NCBI GenBank assembly: GCA_937893485.1
Contig: CALBJL010000153.1
Coordinates: 1-16,857 of the forward strand
Direction: 5' to 3'
Length of the DNA stretch: 16,857 nucleotides
Origin: an uncultured bacterium
GTDB taxonomy: Bacteria > Bacillota > Clostridia > Lachnospirales > Lachnospiraceae
Every line of letters starts with the position of its first letter. Within the stretch, counting starts at the first letter, position 1. Below the pieces are notes generated by a model. It made no database searches, was not told the origin of the DNA, and saw only the letters and a list, made by a program, of their open reading frames with translations. The translations under genes were made by a program, and so were the position numbers. This document shows, one piece after another, positions 1 through 6,885 of this stretch.

Positions 1-2
1 GC

Positions 3-92
3 AAAACAAAGCGAGACACCGTCGGGCAATCGGAGCAGTCTGAGCGGGAGACTATTGTGGTCGTAGCCAAACAGCCCGATATGATACAATAG
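3..92 (+). CDS. Possible 3' tail of an unrecognised gene (partial)
   Basis: Frame 3 is open from the window edge to a TAG at 90-92 and would encode about 29 residues ending in ETIVVVAKQPDMIQ. The other two plus frames close sooner, and the exonuclease gene begins 44 nt downstream on the same strand, so this could be the end of a co-directional upstream gene. The peptide is too short to assign to a family, and an open frame of this length can occur by chance. If it is real, the exonuclease gene may be the second gene of an operon. Confidence 0.25.
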   Translation, partial: KTKRDTVGQSEQSERETIVVVAKQPDMIQ

Positions 93-124
93 TTTCGCAA
101 ACGCCTACCATTTTTATAGAAAAA

Positions 125-129
125 AGGAG
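125..129 (+). promoter_or_regulatory. Ribosome binding site that selects ATG 137
   Basis: AGGAG at 125-129 is only one base from the first ATG (131) but 7 nt from the second in-frame ATG (137). Normal Shine-Dalgarno spacing therefore favours 137 as the start of the exonuclease gene. Confidence 0.6.
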
Positions 130-136
130 TATGACC

Positions 137-1183
137 ATGCAGCACTGGATCGATACAAATGTCAGCTTTTCACCGTCCGCTTTCACGCAGACTATCCTGC
201 GCGCGGGCGATCTGTTTGTAGATATTGAAACCACAGGGCTTTCACGCAGCCGCCACCTGATCTATCTGATCGGGCTTGCATTCTACGCAGGCGGCACATC
301 ATTTGAACTGCACCAGTTTTTTTCCGACCAGCCGTCGGACGAGCCGGAGCTTCTTCGCTGCTTCCGCTCCTATCTGGAAAGCGCCGGCGTCAGACGCATC
401 ATCACCTTCAACGGCAACAGCTTTGACCTGCCGTTTCTCTGCGCACGGTCGGATGTTCACCAAACCGGACTGTGTTTTGATGCGTACGAGCTGTTTGATA
501 TTTATAAAGAATGCCGCAGACGAAAAAATATGTTGCAGCTGCAAAGCTGCCGCCAGAAAGCGCTGGAACAGTTTTTAGGCATTGACCGCGAGGACCGCTA
601 TTCCGGCGGCGAACTGATCAAGGTATACGAAACCTATACAAAAGCTCCCAGCGACGATGCCGCGCATCTTTTGCAACTGCATAATTACGAGGATGTCCGG
701 AATATGTACCGGCTGCTTGACATTTTTGCCTACGACAGACTGTTCTCCTGTGCGGCATCCATCGATTGCGTTTCCATCGAGCCGTACACAGAGCTCGACG
801 GTTCTCCCGCCGAGGAACTGATCGTGACACTGCATGCGCCGTGTGTACTTCCCGGCGCACTGTCCGTCCGCCATCCGGTCAGCGGTGTCTACCTGCGCAC
901 GCATACTGACCGCGTACATGTCCGCATTCCTCTGTATCAACGTATGGCGCGGATGTATTTTTTAGACTATAAAAATTATTTTTATCTGCCGGCTGAGGAT
1001 ATGGCGATTCACAAATCGGTCGCTGCCTGTGTGGATCCTGCTTACCGACAAAAAGCGACCCCTGAGACATGTTACTCAAGGGTCGCCGTGACTGATGATT
1101 TTTTAAGTTCTGCTCAATTCGCAGAATATATGACACATATCCTTTGCAGCTTTCTTCCACCGGATATGCTGCCTACTTCTTAG
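137..1183 (+). CDS. RNase H-fold (YprB-like) predicted exonuclease
   Basis: The 348-residue product has the layout of the RNase_H_2 / YprB group of DEDD 3'-5' exonucleases. From the start at 137, the first acidic motif is FVDIETTG (Asp29, Glu31). The second is TFNGNSFDLPFL, with Asp97. The third is LHNYEDV, with His182, Asn183 and Asp186, of the HNxxD type. These residues fit two-metal-ion nucleic-acid hydrolysis in the cytoplasm; the substrate is not known. The exonuclease fold ends near residue 200. About 150 further residues carry no motif I recognise. ATG 131 is in frame but sits too close to the ribosome binding site. The 3' end overlaps the convergent cheR by 11 nt and contains a hairpin that reads as the cheR terminator on the other strand. 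A weak TTGTGG/TATGAT pair at 55-85 (19-nt spacer) could be a promoter. Confidence 0.8.
   Translation: MQHWIDTNVSFSPSAFTQTILRAGDLFVDIETTGLSRSRHLIYLIGLAFYAGGTSFELHQFFSDQPSDEPELLRCFRSYLESAGVRRIITFNGNSFDLPFLCARSDVHQTGLCFDAYELFDIYKECRRRKNMLQLQSCRQKALEQFLGIDREDRYSGGELIKVYETYTKAPSDDAAHLLQLHNYEDVRNMYRLLDIFAYDRLFSCAASIDCVSIEPYTELDGSPAEELIVTLHAPCVLPGALSVRHPVSGVYLRTHTDRVHVRIPLYQRMARMYFLDYKNYFYLPAEDMAIHKSVAACVDPAYRQKATPETCYSRVAVTDDFLSSAQFAEYMTHILCSFLPPDMLPTS
1050..1086 (-). terminator. Intrinsic terminator of cheR, inside the opposing gene
   Basis: GCGACCC (1055-1061) pairs with GGGTCGC (1080-1086). After one mismatch, TGAG (1063-1066) pairs with CTCA (1075-1078), leaving an 8-nt loop. On the minus strand the stem is followed directly by TTTTT (1054-1050). 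On the plus strand no T-run follows immediately. The polarity therefore fits termination of cheR, whose stop codon lies 86 nt upstream on the minus strand. The element is inside the coding sequence of the convergent exonuclease gene. Confidence 0.75.
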
Positions 1184-1955
1184 GACGCTCAAAGAAGAAT
1201 GACTTGTTGCGCTCATAACCGAGCTCTTTGTAGTTCATGATCTGCTCGGTGCTGCCAATAAAGAGCATTCCTCCGGGCGCAAGTGACTGGAAAAACTTTC
1301 CGTAGATCTGATCCTTTGCCTCATCCGTAAAGTAAATCACTACATTTCTGCACACGATCAGATGGCAGCCGGACGGATACGGATCTCGCAATAGGTTGTG
1401 CTCCCGAAACTCCACGCACCGCTTGATCTCGTCTGCGATCTGATAAGAGTTTCCGATCTGTTTGAAATACTTTTTCTTCAGATCGTCTGGCACACCGGCG
1501 ATGCTCTTTTCATTATACAGACCCACCTTTGCGGATGCCAGCACCTGCTTATCGATATCGGTCGCAATGATATGTATATTGACTAACGGTAAATGACGGC
1601 TGAGTGCCATGACGAGCGAATATGGCTCGTCTCCGGTTGAACAGGCGGCACTCCAGACTGTCAGCCGCTTTCCGAACGTATTGATCAGTTTCGGGAATAC
1701 CACCTCATCCAGAATCTTCCACTGCTCCGGATTCCGGTAAAATTCAGAGACATTAATCGTAAGAAAATTGACAAACTGCTCAAATTTATCCCGATCTGCC
1801 TTGATCAGCTCCACATATTTTTCATAGCTGTCGATCTTGTTTTTTCCGATCAACGTATCGATCCTGCGGCGCATCTGCTTTTCCTTATATGCATTCAAAT
1901 CAATCTTTGTAAGAGCAAAAATATCCTTTTTAAACTGCTCGTAATGATCCAACAT
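1173..1955 (-). CDS. cheR: Chemotaxis protein methyltransferase CheR
   Basis: The 260-residue protein transfers a methyl group from S-adenosylmethionine to glutamates of methyl-accepting chemotaxis proteins, setting receptor adaptation together with the CheB esterase. The N-terminal helical domain (about 1-70) contains the basic stretch QMRRRID. The SAM-binding methyltransferase domain follows, with SAACSTGDEPYSL (102-114), ATDID (131-135), VCRNVVIYF (201-209) and the late motif FIGSTE (232-237). Length is normal for CheR. A GAGGG at 1965-1969 lies 9 nt before the ATG. No other chemotaxis or flagellar gene is in the window, so this is an orphan copy directly downstream of rpsA. The rpsA terminator separates the two, so cheR probably has its own promoter in the AT-rich 1956-2016 gap. 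I could not identify a convincing one. Confidence 0.93.
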   Translation of the reverse strand: MLDHYEQFKKDIFALTKIDLNAYKEKQMRRRIDTLIGKNKIDSYEKYVELIKADRDKFEQFVNFLTINVSEFYRNPEQWKILDEVVFPKLINTFGKRLTVWSAACSTGDEPYSLVMALSRHLPLVNIHIIATDIDKQVLASAKVGLYNEKSIAGVPDDLKKKYFKQIGNSYQIADEIKRCVEFREHNLLRDPYPSGCHLIVCRNVVIYFTDEAKDQIYGKFFQSLAPGGMLFIGSTEQIMNYKELGYERNKSFFFERPKK

Positions 1956-2016
1956 AAATTTCTTCCCTCATTTTATTGCATAAATTATTACATAAATACT
2001 TATTCTGATGATACCG

Positions 2017-2050
2017 AAAAATTCCCTGTGGGATAACTCCCACAGGGAAT
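2017..2050 (-). terminator. Intrinsic terminator after rpsA
   Basis: A perfect 12-bp stem joins ATTCCCTGTGGG (2021-2032) and CCCACAGGGAAT (2039-2050), with a 6-nt loop. On the minus strand it is followed by a T-run (complement of 2017-2021). It begins 11 nt beyond the rpsA stop codon and marks the end of the six-gene series. Confidence 0.9.
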
Positions 2051-2061
2051 CAATTTAACAA

Positions 2062-3159
2062 TTACTCAGCATTCTCCGCGGGTGCCTCCTCCGCATTCTC
2101 CTCTTCAGGAGCCAGCAATGCTTTCATGCTCAGGCTGATCTTCTTATCTGCCTCATTGAAGTCAACGATCTTTGCCTCGATCTCCTGTCCGATCTTTAAT
2201 ACGTCAGAAGGCTTCTCAATATGCTCCTTTGCGATCTGTGAAACGTGCAACAGTGCATCAATTCCGGGTGTCAGCTCTACAAAAGCACCGAAATCTGTCA
2301 TACGTGCAACAGTTCCCTTTACAATATTACCAACCGCAAACTTCTCATCTGCATTGTTCCAAGGGTTTGCATCCGGGAATTTCATGGAAAGTGCAATCTT
2401 GGTATCCTTAATGTCCTTGATGAATACCTTTACGGTATCGCCAACGTTAAATACCTTCTTCGGGTTCTCGATTCTGCCCCAACTCATCTCTGAGATGTGA
2501 AGCAGTCCGTCAACGCCGCCCAGATCGATAAATGCACCGAAATCTGTTACATTTTTAACTGTTCCTTCTACAACATCACCGACTTTAATCTTCTCAAACA
2601 ACTCTTTCTGCAGCTCAGCCTTCTTAGCAGCTACTAACTGCTTTCTGTCACCGATGATACGTCTTCTGCGTGGATTAAACTCTGTGATCACGAACTGGAT
2701 CTCCTGTCCCTCATACTTAGAGAGATCCTTCTCATAAGTGTCGCTTACGAGGCTGGCGGGAATGAATACACGTGCCTCATCAACAATCACACTGAGACCG
2801 CCTGTGAGAACCTGTGCAACCTTTGCAGTCAGCACTTCACCGTTCTCGAATGCTTCCTCTAAGCGCTTGCTGCCTTTCTCTGCTGCAAGGCTCTTATAAG
2901 AAAGAAGAACCTGTCCCTCACCGTCATTGACTCTCTTTACCTTTGCCTCCATCTTGTCTCCTACGGAAACCATTGTGGTAAGGTCTGCGTTTGGCTCGTT
3001 GGTATACTCGCTGCGGCTGATGATTCCATCTGACTTATATCCGATGTTCAAGACAATCTCGTCCGGCTTTACATCGATGACCGTACCCTCCACAATTTCA
3101 TTCTGTCGGATTGTCTTTAAAGACTCTTCCAGCATTTGTTCAAAGCTCATTTCTGACAT
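2062..3159 (-). CDS. rpsA: Ribosomal protein S1 (four S1 domains)
   Basis: The product, 365 residues from the chosen start, is an RNA-binding protein of the S1 family that works with the 30S subunit. Four OB-fold S1 repeats are visible: about 20-90 (EIVEGTVIDVKPDEIVLNIG), a more divergent one at 107-173, 193-260 (VVEGTVKNVTDFGAFIDLGG) and 276-347 (IVKGTVARMTDFGAFVEL). A short acidic tail, rich in Glu and Ala, ends the protein. Four domains is usual for low-GC Gram-positives; the E. coli protein has six. The frame can be extended to a TTG at 3177, but AGGAGG at 3169-3174 lies 9 nt before ATG 3159, so the shorter form is preferred. The start overlaps the end of ispH by 20 nt in a different frame. 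Some clostridia carry fused IspH-S1 proteins, so this overlap is notable. Confidence 0.93.
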   Translation of the reverse strand: MSEMSFEQMLEESLKTIRQNEIVEGTVIDVKPDEIVLNIGYKSDGIISRSEYTNEPNADLTTMVSVGDKMEAKVKRVNDGEGQVLLSYKSLAAEKGSKRLEEAFENGEVLTAKVAQVLTGGLSVIVDEARVFIPASLVSDTYEKDLSKYEGQEIQFVITEFNPRRRRIIGDRKQLVAAKKAELQKELFEKIKVGDVVEGTVKNVTDFGAFIDLGGVDGLLHISEMSWGRIENPKKVFNVGDTVKVFIKDIKDTKIALSMKFPDANPWNNADEKFAVGNIVKGTVARMTDFGAFVELTPGIDALLHVSQIAKEHIEKPSDVLKIGQEIEAKIVDFNEADKKISLSMKALLAPEEENAEEAPAENAE

Positions 3160-3997
3160 ACTTTTGAACCTCCTCAATAATATTATTTGGGGTGGATGCC
3201 CCTGCTGTAATACCTACGTTGCCAAGTCCACGAAGTTCTGTCGAGTCCAAATCTTCCAGTGTCTGTATATAGTAAGTATTTTTACATTCATCCTTACATA
3301 TTTCAAATAGCTTCTGTGTATTGGAACTGTGACTGCCTCCGATCACAATCATCGCATCGGATTCTCCCGCAAGTTTGCGTGCCTGCGTCTGCCGTTCCGC
3401 CGTTGCATTACAGATTGTATTTAAAATACATATGTTTATATAATAACCTTTCTTTTGAATAATTTCAACTAAATTCTTAAATTTCTTGTTGTTATATGTC
3501 GTTTGTGAAACGATGCAGAGATTTTTTTTCTCCGCAAGACCAAAGCGTTCCGCCTCCTCCACGGTCTCAATGACTGTCGTATGCTTTGGATCGCACCATC
3601 CGCAGATCCCCTGCACCTCCGGGTGTGTCGGACTTCCGATAATAACAATGTGGTCGCCCGCGGCTGAATGCTCCGCCACGATGCGATGGATCTTTTTTAC
3701 AAACGGACAGGTCGCATCCAGCACATCAAAGCCGGCAGATTCAAGCTGCGTCTGAATCTCTTTTCCGACTCCGTGGGAGCGGATGATCACGCGACCTTTC
3801 TCCAGCCCATCCAGCGGATCGTCCGGCTGTAAGACCCTGACACCCTTCTCCTCCAGATCGCGGACGACTTCCTCATTGTGTATGATCGGCCCGTATGTGT
3901 ATAATGCGCCGGATATGCGTGCCTGTTCGTACACCAGATCGACTGCACGCCTGACTCCGAAACAGAATCCGGCACTTTTCGCCACTTTCACATTCAT
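3140..3997 (-). CDS. ispH: 4-hydroxy-3-methylbut-2-enyl diphosphate reductase IspH (LytB)
   Basis: IspH is the last enzyme of the MEP isoprenoid pathway. It reduces HMBPP to isopentenyl and dimethylallyl diphosphate using a [4Fe-4S] cluster. All three cluster cysteines are present: Cys12 (GFCFGV), Cys97 (DATCPFV) and Cys196 (TICNATAERQ). Substrate-binding residues are also visible: His40-Asn-Glu (IIHNEEV), His75 (SHGVG), His125 with Glu127 (SPTHPEVQG), Thr167 (SQTTYN), and the GGSHSSNT and AGASTP loops. At 285 residues it is full length. The ATG lies one nucleotide after the cmk stop, and the end overlaps rpsA by 20 nt, so translational coupling is likely. The product feeds undecaprenyl phosphate synthesis, and thus the cell wall, linking it loosely to the L,D-transpeptidase at the head of the series. 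Confidence 0.96.
   Translation of the reverse strand: MNVKVAKSAGFCFGVRRAVDLVYEQARISGALYTYGPIIHNEEVVRDLEEKGVRVLQPDDPLDGLEKGRVIIRSHGVGKEIQTQLESAGFDVLDATCPFVKKIHRIVAEHSAAGDHIVIIGSPTHPEVQGICGWCDPKHTTVIETVEEAERFGLAEKKNLCIVSQTTYNNKKFKNLVEIIQKKGYYINICILNTICNATAERQTQARKLAGESDAMIVIGGSHSSNTQKLFEICKDECKNTYYIQTLEDLDSTELRGLGNVGITAGASTPNNIIEEVQKYVRNEL
3169..3174 (-). promoter_or_regulatory. Ribosome binding site of rpsA
   Basis: A full AGGAGG (read on the minus strand from 3174 to 3169) sits within the last codons of ispH, 9 nt before ATG 3159. It makes the in-frame upstream TTG at 3177 an unlikely start, because that codon abuts the Shine-Dalgarno sequence itself. Confidence 0.8.
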
Positions 3998-3998
3998 G

Positions 3999-4667
3999 CT
4001 ATGCCTGTTTCTCCTTCACGATTCCAAGTATTGCCGAAACGACCTGTTCGATACTCATATCCGAGGAATCTACCAGTACCGCATCATCCGCCTGCCGCAG
4101 CGGTGACATCTCGCGGTGCATATCCCGGTAATCACGCTCTTTAATATCCTCCGCGATCTTTGCGAGGTCAGCATGCTCCCCTTTTTCGACCAGTTCGTCA
4201 TAACGGCGCTTCGCGCGCGTCTCCACGCTCGCCGTCAGATAGATCTTCACCTGTGCATCCGGCAGTACGCAGGTGCCGATGTCCCTGCCATCCATAATGA
4301 CATCTGCGGTCTTTGCCAGCTTCTGCTGCAATGTCACCAGCTTTACCCGGACAGCCGGATAGACACTCGTGCTGGATGCCATATTTCCGACCTGCTCCGT
4401 GCGCAGGCCTCCGGTCACATCCTCGCCGTTCAGCAGCACCTTCTGTGCGCCGTCCTCATAGCGGATCGTCACATCCGCACCGTCTACGGCTGCGTTGATG
4501 GCTGCCGCATCCTCTTTGGCAATTCCCTGCTGTAAAAAATAATACGCCATTGCGCGGTACATCGCACCGGTGTCAACATAGACATATCCGAGCTCTTTTG
4601 CGAGCATTTTTGCAATGGTGCTCTTTCCTGCCCCTGCGGGTCCGTCGATTGCAATGTTTATAGCCAT
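3999..4667 (-). CDS. cmk: Cytidylate kinase
   Basis: Cmk phosphorylates CMP and dCMP with ATP in pyrimidine nucleotide salvage and turnover. The 222-residue sequence starts with the P-loop DGPAGAGKST (8-17). It then has VDTGAMYRA (31-39) of the NMP-binding region, MDGRDIGT (125-132), the basic RAKRRYDE stretch (151-158), and the lid region IKERDYRDMHREMSPL (175-190). All are hallmarks of the bacterial Cmk family, and length is typical. The gene starts 3 nt after the flavoprotein stop and ends 1 nt before ispH. Its ribosome binding site (GAAAGGAT) lies in the last codons of the preceding gene. The cmk-ispH-rpsA order is common in clostridia. Confidence 0.96.
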   Translation of the reverse strand: MAINIAIDGPAGAGKSTIAKMLAKELGYVYVDTGAMYRAMAYYFLQQGIAKEDAAAINAAVDGADVTIRYEDGAQKVLLNGEDVTGGLRTEQVGNMASSTSVYPAVRVKLVTLQQKLAKTADVIMDGRDIGTCVLPDAQVKIYLTASVETRAKRRYDELVEKGEHADLAKIAEDIKERDYRDMHREMSPLRQADDAVLVDSSDMSIEQVVSAILGIVKEKQA

Positions 4668-4670
4668 TTA

Positions 4671-5966
4671 TTATAGGTATCCTTTCTCATTTTCGTATAC
4701 AGATTCTGGCTGCTGCGCCGCACTCTGACCTGCCAGATATCCGGTCGACCATGCGATCTGTAAGTTAAAGCCTCCGGTAAACGCATCCAGGTCGAGCATT
4801 TCTCCCGCAAAATACAGACCTGGCAGCAGCTTTGATTCCATCGTCGATGGATTCACTTCTTTTAATGAGATACCGCCACGTGTGATGATCGCCTCCTCAA
4901 ACCCGCGCAGCGCAGACAGCGTCATCGTAAAATCCTTCAGGCAGGCGATCAGTGCCGCCCGCTCCTCACGTGTGACCTCATTGACCTTTTTTTCCTCTGG
5001 AATGCCGCTGCGCGCAATCAGAACCGGCAGCAGCTTTGCGGGTGCAAGCCCTGTGAGTGAATTTTTAAACTGCTTGTTTTTATTTTCTTCAAATTCTTTG
5101 AGCAGCCGCTTATCGAGCTGTTCCCCGGACAATGCCGGTTTCCAGTCGAGATGTAGTGTGAGCGGTCCTTTTTGTATCGCATCGTTTGCGACGGCACTGG
5201 CAGTGAGCACCAGCGGTCCGCTGACACCGAAATGCGTAAACAGCATCTCTCCAAATTCATCATAAATTACTTTGTTATTTTTTCCCGGATCTGTGATCTT
5301 TACACGCACATTTTTCGGTGCGAGTCCCTGCAGCGCCTTGATATCCTCATCAGCGACGTTAAACGGCACAAGTGAAGGGTGAAGCGCCGTCACCGTATGC
5401 CCGAGCATGCATGCCAGCTCATAGCCGCCGCCGTCCGAACCGGTCATCGGATAAGACTTTCCTCCGGTCGCCAGCAGCACACGCTTTGCCTCATAACAAC
5501 GTCCGTCCGCCAGTCTGATCCGGTAGCGTCCATCCTCCCGACGCTCCATGCGTTCTGCTTTCGCATGACAGGCAACCTGGATCCGCGCGCGGTCCATCAT
5601 CCGTTTCAGCGCACCGATCACATCCGATGCGTGGTCAGACACCGGAAACACACGGTTTCCACGCTCTACCTTCGTTTTCATTCCGGCAGCCTCAAAAAAA
5701 CCGATCACCTGATCGTTCGTAAACGTATAAAATGCGCTGTATAAAAACTTGGCATTTTTCGGTATATTCCGGAACAGATCCTCCACCTCACAGGCATTGG
5801 TCAGGTTGCATCTGCCCTTTCCCGTGATATAGATCTTCTTGCCCGGCTTCTCGTTGCGCTCGAGCACTAAAATTTCTTCCCCGGACATGCCGTTTTCCGC
5901 CGCTGAGACCGCCGCCATCATTCCTGCGGCACCTGCCCCGACGACAATCAATTCATAATTATGCAT
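4671..5966 (-). CDS. HI0933/BaiN-family FAD-dependent oxidoreductase
   Basis: A flavoprotein of 431 residues from the chosen start. A Rossmann FAD-binding motif, VVGAGAAGMMAA, is at the very N-terminus. It is followed by LERNEKPGKKI and the family signature ITGKGRCNLTN, then LATGGKSYPMTGSDGGGY mid-protein. The C-terminal FAD-contacting segment is YFAGEMLDLDAFTGGFNLQ. The family is often labelled aminoacetone oxidase or BaiN, but most members have no proven substrate, and I would not infer bile-acid metabolism from homology. The frame is open back to an ATG at 5987. However, GGGAG at 5973-5977 suits ATG 5966 (6-nt spacing), which also puts the FAD motif at the usual distance from the start. 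It overlaps the preceding regulator by 8 nt. Position just before cmk is a frequent clostridial arrangement. Confidence 0.9.
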   Translation of the reverse strand: MHNYELIVVGAGAAGMMAAVSAAENGMSGEEILVLERNEKPGKKIYITGKGRCNLTNACEVEDLFRNIPKNAKFLYSAFYTFTNDQVIGFFEAAGMKTKVERGNRVFPVSDHASDVIGALKRMMDRARIQVACHAKAERMERREDGRYRIRLADGRCYEAKRVLLATGGKSYPMTGSDGGGYELACMLGHTVTALHPSLVPFNVADEDIKALQGLAPKNVRVKITDPGKNNKVIYDEFGEMLFTHFGVSGPLVLTASAVANDAIQKGPLTLHLDWKPALSGEQLDKRLLKEFEENKNKQFKNSLTGLAPAKLLPVLIARSGIPEEKKVNEVTREERAALIACLKDFTMTLSALRGFEEAIITRGGISLKEVNPSTMESKLLPGLYFAGEMLDLDAFTGGFNLQIAWSTGYLAGQSAAQQPESVYENEKGYL

Positions 5967-6885
5967 GGTCATCTCCCAGCTTGGCATACCGCATTTTCAG
6001 CGAATCATCGATGTAGTTGATCTCGTCACTCTCATAGACCTGATATTCATCCCAGATATGCTCCAGCTCTTCCAGCGTCTTTACGACCTCTCCCTGCTTT
6101 TTCATGCACAGGGCGACGATAAGCGCATTCACTACGCTGAGTGGTGCGACCAGTGAATCCACGATGGAAGCCATGTCACTGCTTGCAATCAGATTGCAGG
6201 AGGAATACAGATTCATCGGCGAATGGACGCTGTCTGTCAGTGTAATTACCTTTGCGTTCCGGTTATTGGCAAACTCCATTGCCTTTAATGTGCGCATCGA
6301 ATAGCGCGGAAAGCTGATTCCGATAATCACATCCTCCTTGCTGATCCGCACCATCTGCTCGAACAGTTCACTCGAATTATTTGTGTTCAGTTGTATCACA
6401 CGGTCAAACATCAGATGCAGGTAAAATGCCAGAAAGCTGGCAAGCGGCGCACAGCTGCGGATACCGACCACATAGATCGTCTTTGCCTTTAAAATCGTAT
6501 CGACTGCCATCTCAAAGGCACCCTGATCGATATGCTCTAATGTACATTTGATTTTTTCCGCATCTGCCTGCAGCACAGTCTCGAGAATCTGCGACTGCGT
6601 GATCCGGCCATAGGTGACTTCCATCCGCTGGATCGAATTGAGCTTATTGCGCACCATCTCCTCGAGCGCCTTCTGAAACTCCGGATACCCTTTATACCCT
6701 AAATGGGATGCAAACCGGACGACCGTAGACTCGCTGACACCGACGACCTCTCCCAGCTTTGCCGCTGTCAGAAACACCGCCTTGTCATAATTATCCGTAA
6801 TGTATGTAGCAAGGAGCTTCTGCCCCTTGCTCATACTGCTGTATGCATGATTGATACGGTTCGTCAATTCATTTGTGTTACTCAT
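5959..6885 (-). CDS. MurR/RpiR-family transcriptional regulator with SIS domain
   Basis: The 308-residue protein has the two-part RpiR layout. The N-terminal HTH_6 DNA-binding domain spans about 1-77. Its recognition region includes LGEVVGVSESTVVRFASHLG (44-63) and is followed by GYKGYPEFQKAL. A C-terminal sugar-isomerase (SIS) phosphosugar-sensing domain spans about 125-265, with VVGIRSCAPLAS (139-150), GISFPRYSMRTL (189-200) and VITLTDS (213-219). Members usually repress or activate sugar-phosphate or amino-sugar genes in response to a phosphosugar. The ligand cannot be read from the sequence. Its ATG overlaps the end of the L,D-transpeptidase gene by 8 nt, and its stop overlaps the flavoprotein start by 8 nt. 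It is therefore likely co-transcribed with cell-wall and essential genes, and not with a sugar transporter. It could regulate this operon or act elsewhere. Confidence 0.9.
   Translation of the reverse strand: MSNTNELTNRINHAYSSMSKGQKLLATYITDNYDKAVFLTAAKLGEVVGVSESTVVRFASHLGYKGYPEFQKALEEMVRNKLNSIQRMEVTYGRITQSQILETVLQADAEKIKCTLEHIDQGAFEMAVDTILKAKTIYVVGIRSCAPLASFLAFYLHLMFDRVIQLNTNNSSELFEQMVRISKEDVIIGISFPRYSMRTLKAMEFANNRNAKVITLTDSVHSPMNLYSSCNLIASSDMASIVDSLVAPLSVVNALIVALCMKKQGEVVKTLEELEHIWDEYQVYESDEINYIDDSLKMRYAKLGDDHA
5973..5977 (-). promoter_or_regulatory. Ribosome binding site of the flavoprotein gene
   Basis: GGGAG (minus strand) is 6 nt before ATG 5966. It directly abuts another in-frame ATG at 5972 and lies downstream of the ATG at 5987. 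It therefore supports 5966 as the start. Confidence 0.55.

Noticed and set aside
37..53. Small hairpin AGTCT/AGACT near the window start
   Set aside because: It has only a 5-bp stem and no following T-run, so it is not supported as a terminator.
1956..2016. Flagellar sigma-28 promoter for cheR
   Set aside because: No TAAA and GCCGATAA pair at proper spacing is present. The gap is simply AT-rich.
3160..3177. Longer S1 start at TTG 3177
   Set aside because: The codon is directly against the AGGAGG (3169-3174), which has normal spacing only to ATG 3159.
4671..5966. Bile-acid dehydroxylation gene (baiN)
   Set aside because: The family name is shared by many housekeeping flavoproteins. The neighbours are cmk, ispH and rpsA, with no bai genes.
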